From NCBI RefSeq assembly GCF_030445035.2, contig NC_080677.1:106885513-106949512 (forward strand): DNA of 64,000 bases. Direction: 5' to 3'. Positions 55,861 to 64,000 of this stretch are shown here, piece after piece. Below the pieces are notes generated by a model that saw only the letters and a list, made by a program, of their open reading frames with translations, ran no database searches and had not been told where the DNA came from. A program made the translations under genes and the position numbers. This stretch comes from Dasypus novemcinctus (taxonomy: Eukaryota > Chordata > Mammalia > Cingulata > Dasypodidae). Position 1 is the stretch's first letter. The number at the start of each line of letters is the position of its first letter.

Positions 55861-56719
55861 GGGGCAGGGGCAATGGGGAGTTAAGGCAGAATGAGTACAG
55901 GATTTGTTTGGGGAGATGGGAAAGTGTTATCACAAATCTCTAATAGTGAGATTTCAGCTCTCAGTGGATGGTTTTCTTTTTGGCAGAGAAGAGCTTTTCC
56001 TTTCCTCCCCAAATTGCCCCACTGGCACTAGTTGCTTCCCCTGGGCAGTGTGGCTGGGCCCACTTCTACTCCTTGCTGTCAGCTAAGCAGCCAGTGAGTG
56101 CCAGCCACCGTGCTGCGCTCTTTCCTGGTAGCTGCTCTCTTTTCAGCCCTTGGAGGGAGGGACAGTTGTTATATAAAAGGGCCCAAGTGACCCTGCTCAG
56201 CAGGGGGCCAGCCTGGGCCCTGGGAGCTGAGCCCATTGCCCGCCTTCACCACAAACCCTGGAACTGAAGTAACAGGCAGGCGTCCTCATCTCACCTGCTC
56301 AGCTTGCCCCATTAATCCCTTTGGACAAATGCTTCCCAAATCTGGCGCAAAGCTTGTGCCTAATAATCAATCATTTCTCTTGTTTTGTAGATAAAGGTAG
56401 GGATGGAAAAACCCATGGACTCCACTTTGAAAAGAATTTCAATTTGGAGGCAAAGGAGGGGTGGAAGGAGGAGAGAGGTACATGAAACGATTCAGAAACA
56501 GCTGAACTTTGAAAAACCGAAGAAAAATCTCTCTGTGAAGAAGGGCATTTTTAAATGACGCTATGCCAAGGGATTGAAAAATTGCTCCTGAGGAGAGGAC
56601 ATCGGCAAAGGGAGCAGTTCAACTGACAGGGCAGACAGAAGAACTGCTGGGAGGACAGTTTGTTCAGAGGCAGCAAAGGAAACCCAGAGCACTTTCTAAG
56701 TCATGGAATTCCAAGAGGT

Positions 56720-56846
56720 CACTAAATTCTACAGCCACTAAATATGATAGATGCCAAATATGGCGGCCACTAAATCCTTCAGCTTCTAGATATCACAGCC
56801 ACTAAATACTAAGGCACTAAATGCTCTGGCCACTAAAAATACAGCC
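56720..56846. repeat. 16-bp degenerate minisatellite
   Basis: CACTAAA recurs at 56,720, 56,736, 56,768, 56,800, 56,815 and 56,831, on a 16-bp register (two units degenerate). Unit resembles CAGCCACTAAATACTT. Confidence 0.8.
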
Positions 56847-59454
56847 ATGAACCTTATGCTCAGACATAAAATGTTAGTACTATTACTCCAGTAAACTAGG
56901 CCTAAGAAAGAGCAACAATGCATATTAAAAGAATAACAGCTTTGGGAGAGGATTGTGGGAAGATAGCGGCGTAGGAAGCTCCGGGAATCCGTCCCTCCAC
57001 CAAAACAACCATTGAATTGGCAGGAACTGTCTGAATCAACTGTTTTCAAAGTCCAGAGTCTACTGGAATACTGTGCAGCATCCAGGGAGAAGTGGAAGGC
57101 AGAGGATAAAACTGCTAGAGATACAGGGGAGTTCCACCCTCCCTGAAGCAGCTGCCACCCCGCTCCGCCCAGCCTCATGGCAGGCTGCGGTGGGGACTAG
57201 AACTCAGGTCCTGGGGCATCTTGCAGGTGCCAAGGTGAGTGAAAAAGCCCTAGTTCTCCAAATTCCGAAGGCAGACCTCTACCTTTGATCAGCTACTGCA
57301 GATCACCAGGGGCCAGCTTGGAGGGAGGTCATCGTTCCAACCTGGATTGGGCAAAGGCGGGGAAGGAATCTTAAAGAGCGTAACCTTCCTCAAGACAGCT
57401 AAAAGGCTACACTAACTGGGCAAGTGCTGGGTCAAGAAAACGTAGCTTCCATCGCCATAGAAGAAGCTCCTGGTGCACTTACTGGCCCTCCCCAACCCCT
57501 CTGCAATGCAGGGTGGAGCCAGCTTGGACTCCTTTGTAGGTCCTGATCCTGTTCCAGGCGGAGCAGAGTAGCCCCAGTACATAGACTGGGGTGCGTGTAT
57601 GTCAGTGCCAATCTATGGGGTGGAAGTCTGAGAGACTGTCTTGCCTTCCCAGAGTTTGTCCTGGGCATAGAGACAGCTGGGATAGTGTGAAAAACAATTA
57701 AGTTGAAGTGGCCTGGGGCAAAGGACTACTGGCAATAAGTCACTCTAGAGAACAAACTCCAACTCCTGTTCTCTGTAAACAGGGAATTTCTAAGGTCTCT
57801 AGCTAGCACAAGCCCAGGAATGAAGCAGGCCCTGCTGCAGCTCTAAGCAGGCTCAGGTAAGACAGAGACAGAAAATGCACTTCCATTTTCCTTGGGCTGA
57901 TCTTCTTGCTAGGAGGGCTAAGCTCTGAAGGACATCACCAGCTAAAGAAGAGCCTATTTGCAGACAGTGAAAGATGCTCTTTGGTTTGGTTTTTTTTTTT
58001 TTTTTTTTTAATTCTCCTGGCATTCAAGAAAATCTCTGTCATATCACTAGCTGGTTACAAACTTAAGGGACAGTCCAGGGACTAAATCCCAGTTAACAAT
58101 TTAGAATATTAAAATGTACTGTATGCAACAAAAGATTATAAGACAAACAAAGAAATATGAAATGATAGCCCATCCAAAGGAACAAGATAAAAATCCAGAA
58201 ACCGTTAATGAAGAGGATCAGATTTTTGACCTCACCACACACAGACTTTTAAAGAAATCAACCTTAATGTACTCAAGGAGATGAAGGAAAAAAACAGAGA
58301 AAAAAACTAAAGGATATGAAAAAATAGAACAGCAAAAACAAACAAAAAACCAAAAACCAATGAATAATATGGGAGTTTCTCCAAAGAAATATTAGAATTG
58401 ACTAACACAGTAACTTAGATGGTTTCAACAGCAGACTGAAAGGCAGAAGAAAGGATCAGTGATCTCAAAGAGAAGATAGCTGAAATTATTCAGGTTGAGA
58501 AGCAGAAAAGAAAATTATTTTTACAAAAAGAGTGAACATAACCTAAGAGATTTGGGAGACACCATCAAGGGTACCAATATAAGCATCAAAGGAGAAGAGA
58601 GAAAAGTGCAGAAGGAATATTCAAAGAAATAATGGCAGAAAATTTCCCAAATTTAGTGAAAGACCTGAATATGCATACTCAAGAATCCCAATGAACTCTG
58701 AACAGGATAAACTCAAAGAGTACTATAATTAAACTGCCCAATGCCAAGGACAAGGAGTTGCAAAAGAAAAACAGAGAGTTATGTACAATGGTAACCAATA
58801 AGATTAAATGCTGAGTTCTCATCAGAAACCATGGTGGCAAAAGGCAGTGCTCTGAAATATTTGAAGTGCTGAAAGGAAACAATTGTCAACCAAGAATATT
58901 ATGTCAGGCAAGACTTTCTTTAAAAATGAGGGAGAGATTAAGACATTCCAAGATAAACAAAAGCTGAGGAGTTCATTATCACTAGACCTGCCTTATAAGC
59001 AATGATAAAGGGAGTTCTTCAGACTGAAAGGAAAGGACACTAGACAGTGGGTCAAAGCAGCATAAAGAAATAAAGACCTCTGGTAAAGGTAACAATATGG
59101 GTAATTACAAATGTCAATACTATTGTATTTGCTGTTATTGTATTTGTTTTTCACTCATACTAAAATGCAGATGCATAAAAAGTAATGATAAAGCAATGGT
59201 TTAAGACATACAATGTTTACAAATATATAATTTGTAACAAGTGCAAAAGAAAAGTGAGGGAACAGAGGGGTATAGGAACAGTGTATGTGTTACCCTATGG
59301 AAGAACATTGGTGTCGAGTCAAATATGATTGTTATAGATTTAAGATTAAATTTTAACCCTGTGGTAACCTGAAAGGAAATACATGAAAAATACATTCAGA
59401 AAAAAATGAGAAGAGAGGCAAAATGGTACAATACCAAAAAAATTTCAAGTAAAT

Positions 59455-60284
59455 ATGAAAGTAGGCATTAACAGAAGAATTAAGGGTCAAAAAATGTATA
59501 AGACTTACAAACACAAAATAGCAAAAATGGCAGAAGTAAGTAATGCATTATCAGTAGTTACTTTAAATGTAAATGGATTATACTTTACAGTCAAAAGGCA
59601 GAGATTGGTAGAATGGGTTAAAAAGCTAGAGCCAGCTATATGCTGTTTAAAAGAGACTCACCTTAAATTCAAAGACATAAGTCAGTTGAAAGTGAAAGGT
59701 CAGGAAAAATCTGCCATGCAAGTAGTAACCAAAAGAGAGCTGCAGTAGCTATAGTAATGTCACATAAAATAGACTTTAAGTCAAGAACTATTACAAGGGA
59801 CAAAGAAGGTCATTATATATTGATAAAGGGTTCAAGTCAACAAGAAGATATAATTATAAGTATTTATGTACCTAAAAGCACAGTCCCAAAATAGATGAAG
59901 CAAATACTGACAGATTTGAAGGGAAATATAGAAGGGTCCACATTTCAATATACCACTTTCAATAATGGATTGAACATCTAGATCAATAAGGAAATAGAAG
60001 ATTTGAATGATATTGTAAACCTACTAAACATAACAGACATATGTAGAACACTTCACCCAACAGCAGCAGAATACACATTCTTCTCTAGTGCACATGAATC
60101 TTTCTTCAGGATACACCATATGTCAGGTTTCAAAACAAGTCTCAATAAATTAAAAAATATTGAAATTATACAGTATATCTTCTCTAACCACAATGGAATG
60201 AAGCTAAAAATCAATAGCAGAAGAGGAAATGGAAAATTCACAGATATGTGGAAATTAAACAACATACTCTTAAATAACCAATGA
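59455..60284 (+). pseudogene. L1 ORF2 endonuclease domain relic
   Basis: Two open pieces remain: 59,455-59,748 carries the N-terminal endonuclease motif (VVTLNVNGL and CCLKETHLKFKD) and 60,003-60,284 the C-terminal endonuclease part (LNITDICRTLHPTAAEY, ending TDMWKLNNILLNNQ). The DNA between still reads as endonuclease (GHYILIKGS) but is broken by stops. No activity expected. Confidence 0.85.
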
Positions 60285-61148
60285 ATTAAAGAAGAACTCA
60301 CAAGGGAAATTAGGAAATATCTTGAGGCGAATGAAAATGAAAACACAGTATACCAAAACTTATGAGATGCAATGATGGTAGTGCTGAGAAGGATATTTAT
60401 AGCTCTAAATGCTTACATTAAAAGAAGAAGAAAGATCTCAAATCAGAGACCTAACATCGAAACTGAACAATCTAGGAAAAGAAAAATAAATTAACTCAAA
60501 GCAAGCAAAAAGAAGGAAATACAAAGATTAGAGCGTAGATAAAGGAAATAAAGAATAAAAAAAAAATAGAGAGAATCAACAAAACCAAAAGTTGGTACTT
60601 TGAAAAGAGAAATAAATTCAACAAATCTTTAGCTAGACTGAAAAAGAAAAAAGAGAGAGGACACAAGTAATTAAAATCAGAAATGACATTACTACTTACT
60701 CCATTGAAATAAAAAGGACTGAAAAAGGTACTACGAACAACTTAATGCCAACCAATTAGATAACCTAAATGAAATGAAAAATTCCTAGAAACACAGAAAC
60801 ACACAAACTACCTACAGTAACACAACAAGAAATAGAAGATCTCAACAAACCAATAACTAGTAAAGACATTGAATTGGTAATCAAAAATATCCCAACAAAG
60901 AAAAACCCAGGACCAGATGACTTCAGAGGGGAATTCTACCAAACATTCCAAGAAGAATTAACACCAATCCTGCTCAAACTCTTCCAAAAAAAGTTGAAAA
61001 GAAGGGAATAATCCCTAATTCATTCTGTGAGGCCAGTATCATCTCGTACCACAGCCAGATAAAGATACCACAAGAAAAGAAAACTACAGACCACTATCTT
61101 TTATGAATATAGATGCAAAAATCCTCAACAAAATATTAGCAAATCTAA

Positions 61149-61254
61149 TCCAACAGCAATAAGAATTATACACCATGATCAAATGTGATTTATCCCAGAA
61201 TCCAATAGCAATAAAAAGAATTATACACCATGATCAAATGTGATTTATCCCAGA
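61149..61254 (+). repeat. Local tandem duplication within L1 ORF2
   Basis: A ~52-bp block (AGAATTATACACCATGATCA then AATGTGATTTATCCCAGA) at 61,149-61,200 is repeated at 61,201-61,254 with a few changes and 2 extra bases. Confidence 0.9.
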
Positions 61255-61275
61255 TTTTCAAGGGTGGTTCAACAT

Positions 61276-61613
61276 AAGAAAATGAATACTTTTTGTGATT
61301 GTTGTTGTTGTTGTTGTTATTGTTGCATCATCTTGCTGCGTCAGCTGTGTGTGTGCGGCCACTCCCAGGCAGGCTGCACTTTTTTCACACAGGGTGGTTC
61401 TCCTTACGGGGTGCACTCCTTGCATGTGGGGTTCCCCTACATGGGGGACACCCCTGCGTGGCACGGCACTCCTTGCGTGCATCAGCACTGCATGTGGGCC
61501 AGCTCACCACACGGGTCAGGAGGTCCTGGGTTTGAACCCTGGACCTCCCATGTGGTAGGCGGAAGCTCTATCCATTGAGCCAAATCCACTTCCCAAGAAA
61601 ATGAATACTTTTT
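61276..61613 (-). mobile_element. DAS-type SINE with perfect 19-bp target duplication
   Basis: A 300-bp antisense SINE (61,295-61,594). AAGAAAATGAATACTTTTT occurs at 61,276-61,294 and again at 61,595-61,613 without mismatch. On the - strand the head has a B-box-like GGTTTGAACCCTGGACC complement and the 3' end is a (CAA)n tail (seen as GTTGTTGTT at 61,301-61,318), not poly(A). It lacks the distal part of the long form. Confidence 0.92.
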
Positions 61614-61860
61614 AAAAAAATTTTAAACAGTTGTGTTTTTTTGAAATATATTCACATATCATACAATCTATCCAAAGTGTATAATCAATGGCTTTTCATA
61701 TAATCAGTGTTGTGCATTCACCACAAAAAAATTTTAGAACAATTTCATTACTCCAAAAAGAAAAACTCCACACATCTTAGCAGTCACTTTTCAATCCCTC
61801 TTTGCTTCCCCAGCCTTACACAACCACTAATCTTATTCCATCTTTGTAAATTGGAAAATC
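61614..61860 (-). mobile_element. Antisense L1 3'-end fragment nested in L1 ORF2
   Basis: TTTTTTGAAATATATTCACA, TGTATAATCAATGGCTTTTC, GTTGTGCATTCACCAC and CTTAGCAGTCACTTTTCAAT are antisense old-L1 3' sequence. The host ORF2 resumes at about 61,856 with GAAAATCAATACATTTAATA; this resembles the GAAAATGAATACTTTTT on the left, suggesting the fragment's own diverged target duplication. Confidence 0.7.
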
Positions 61861-62859
61861 AATACATTTAATATACCATATTAACAGATCAAAGGAAAAA
61901 ACCACATTATCATCTCAGCTGATATGGAAAATGCATTTGATAAAATCCATCACCCCATCTTGATAAAAATATTTGATAAAACTAGGAAGAGAAGGAAACT
62001 CCCTCAATATGATAAAGGGCATACATAAAAACCTGCAGCTAGCATAGTACTCAATGGTGAAAGACTGAAAATTTTCCTTCTAAGATCAGGAACAAAGTAA
62101 GGATGCCCACAGTCACCACTATCCTTCAATATTGTACTGAAAGCTCTAGCCAGAGGAATTAGGCAAGAGAAAGAAATTAAAGGTATCCAAATTGGAAAGG
62201 AAGAAGTGAAACTTTCCTGTTAAAGACAACTTGATCCTACATACAGAAAACCCTGAAAAATCCACAATAAAGCTAGTGGAACTAATAAAATGAATAGAGC
62301 AAATTAGGGGGCTGCAAGATCAAAACCCCAAAATCAGTAGTGATTCTATATACCACTAATGAACAAACTGAAGAAGAAATCAAGAAAAAAATTCCATTTA
62401 TGACAGCAACTAAAAGAATTAAATATCTAGAAATAAATTTAACCAAGGATGTAAAGGACCTACATAGAGAAAAGTACAAAATTTTGTTAAAAGAAATTAA
62501 AGAAGACCCAAGTAAATGGAAGGGTATTCTGTGATCATGGACTGGAAGACTAAATATTGTTAAGATATCAGTTCTACACAAAGCAATTTACAGATTCAAT
62601 GCAATTCCAATAAAACATCCAATAGCCTTCTTTGTAGAAATGAAAAAGTCAGTCATCAAAATTACTGGAAGGGTAAGGGACCCTGAATAGTCAAAGCTAT
62701 CTTGAAAAAGAAGAATGACATTGAAGGACTCATACTTTCTGATCTTAAAAAGTTATTACAAAGTCACAGTAATCAAAATAGCCTGGTACTGGCACAAGGA
62801 CAGACATAGACCAAAGGAACTGAATTGAGAGCTGAGAAACCAGCCCTCATATTTATGAC

Positions 62860-63329
62860 CAACTGATTTTCCCCCTCCCTGTTCCCCTCCCCTGCCCTGC
62901 TGTTTTTGCTGCCTGTGTCCATTTGCTGTGTGATCTTCTGTATCTATTTCTTTTTTTGTCTTCTCATTTTTTTCTCCTCTAGGATTCACTGGGATTCGAT
63001 CCTGGAGCCCTTTGATGTGGAAAGAGATTCCCTGTCACCTGCACCACCTTAGTTCCTGGTTTCTGCTGCACTTCACCTTTACTATCCCCTTCATTTCTCT
63101 TTTGTTGCATTATCATCTTGCTGTGTAACTCACTTGTCAGAGCACTGGCTCACTGTGTGGGCACTCAGCTTACTGTGTGGGCACTCAGCTCGCCATGCAG
63201 GCAGTGGCTTGCCATGCAGGCACTCTATCTCTTTTTCTTTTTTACCAGGAGGCCCCAGGGATCAAACCTGGGTCCTCCCATATGGTAACCCTATCACTTG
63301 AGCCACATCCACTTCCCTCAACTGATTTT
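62860..63329 (-). mobile_element. Composite SINE, antisense, with 11-bp target duplication and internal 20-bp repeats
   Basis: A 448-bp insert (62,871-63,318) between CAACTGATTTT at 62,860-62,870 and 63,319-63,329. Two tRNA-like units are recognisable (GGGATTCGATCCTGGAGC and GGGATCAAACCTGGGTCC). Between them, four ~20-bp units of the type GCTCACTGTGTGGGCACTCA lie at 63,148, 63,168, 63,188 and 63,207. L1 ORF2 reads on across the removed insert. Confidence 0.85.
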
Positions 63330-64000
63330 TGACAACGGTGCCAAGTCCACTAGATTGGGAAAGAATAATCTGTTCAACAAATTGTGCTGGGAAAACTCAA
63401 TCTCCATTTGCAAAAGGATGAAGGTGGACTCCTACCTCACACCATATACAAAAATCAACTCAAAGTAGATTTAAAGACCCAGAACCAGAACTGTGAAACT
63501 TCTAGAAGAAAATATAAAGAAGCATCTTCAGGACCTTGTGTTAGGCAATGGTTTCTTAGACTTCAAACCCAAAGTGTAAACAATAAAAGTAAAAATAAAT
63601 AAATGGGACCTTATTAAAATAAAATACTTTTGTGTATTAGAGGACTTTATCATGAAAGTAAAAAGACAACCTACAAATGAGAGAAACTATTTGGAAACCA
63701 CATGTCCAATATTCTCTGTAGATTCAGAATATATAATAAGATCCTACAACTCAACAACAAAAAGACAAACAATCCATTAAAAAATTGACAAAGGACTTGA
63801 ATAGACATTTCTCTGCAGAAGATATACAAAAATGACCAAAAAGCACATGAAAAGATGCTCAGCATCATTAGTTTTTAGGGAAATGCAAATTAAAACCACA
63901 ATGAGATATCATTTCACACCTACTAGAATGGCTATTATTCTAAAAATGGAAAATTGTGAATGCTGGAGAAGGTATGGAGAAATAGGAACACTCATTCATT

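Larger units (their letters stand above)
60850..62700 (+). pseudogene. L1 ORF2 reverse transcriptase relic
   Basis: KNPGPDDFRGEFYQTFQEEL is readable at about 60,900-60,960, and later RPISL-, GWFNI-, and [20 protein letters not shown] blocks. At about 62,205-62,240, where the family's FADD catalytic motif should be, the reading runs into a stop with altered bases, so the catalytic site is lost. Insertions at 61,276-61,860 interrupt it. Confidence 0.82.
56945..64000 (+). mobile_element. Long LINE-1 copy with 5' start, dead, running off the window
   Basis: It begins GAGGATTGTGGGAAGATAGC, typical of an L1 5'UTR start, and continues through a 5'UTR (with T20 at 57,990-58,009), an ORF1 relic (about 58,140-58,960), an inter-ORF region and ORF2. 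ORF2 endonuclease sequence is visible at 59,530-60,250 (TLNVNGL; KETHLKFKD; RTLHPTAAEYTFFS). Reverse transcriptase runs from about 60,850 and the C-terminal part from 63,330. Every domain has stops or frameshifts. Two younger SINEs and an antisense L1 3' fragment interrupt it. The 3' end lies beyond the window. Confidence 0.88.

Noticed and set aside
1..64000. CRISPR arrays, phage, bacterial defence or toxin systems
   Set aside because: No regularly spaced repeats with unique spacers and no bacterial-type genes; the window is mammalian.

Overview
This is mammalian nuclear DNA with one recognisable protein-coding gene, leptin (LEP), on the + strand. All three exons are present: a non-coding first exon behind a TATA/CEBP/Sp1 promoter (about 19,086-19,117), coding exon 2 (codons 1-48) and coding exon 3 (codons 49-167) with a long 3'UTR ending near 33,563. 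The rest is intergenic or intronic and rich in repeats. No prokaryotic-style operon, CRISPR array or tRNA/rRNA gene was seen, and no other convincing protein gene.

The organism is most likely a xenarthran, probably an armadillo. Several tRNA-derived SINEs match the Dasypus (DAS) type as I remember it: a tRNA-like head with A and B boxes, a long GC-rich body in the long form, and an A-rich or CAA-rich tail. They occur as monomers, dimers and ~420-bp long forms. Two further families look lineage-limited because I do not recognise them from other mammals: a ~0.75-1.6 kb poly(A)-tailed retroelement (five copies) and a ~0.5 kb TG...CA element resembling a solo LTR (three copies). Sloth or anteater cannot be excluded from sequence alone.

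Layout. 1-17.7 kb: 5' flank of LEP with a tetranucleotide tract, DAS SINEs, MIR/L2 relics, a small CpG-rich patch at 2.75-2.98 kb and a 3.1 kb nested insertion splitting an old L1 at 12.6-15.7 kb. 17.7-19.2 kb: hAT-type fragment, MIR relic, CpG island and LEP promoter/exon 1. 19.1-29.0 kb: LEP intron 1, holding two SINEs, MIR/L2 relics and a 755-bp retroelement inserted in a MIR with a perfect 14-bp target duplication. 29.0-33.6 kb: coding exons, intron 2 and 3'UTR. 33.6-46 kb: 3' flank with a C20/G29 homopolymer pair, a 28-bp minisatellite and nested repeats. 46.6-48.8 kb: two orphan CpG islands with no supportable ORF. 48.8-56.9 kb: dense retroelements. 56.9 kb to the end: a long dead L1 with intact-looking 5' start, carrying two younger SINEs and an antisense L1 3'-end fragment; it runs off the window.

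The only functional unit I can support is LEP: the encoded 167-residue precursor is a secreted four-helix cytokine controlling energy balance, with the signal peptide, both disulfide cysteines and receptor-contact residues in place. Repeat family names rest on recognition by eye, without database searches.
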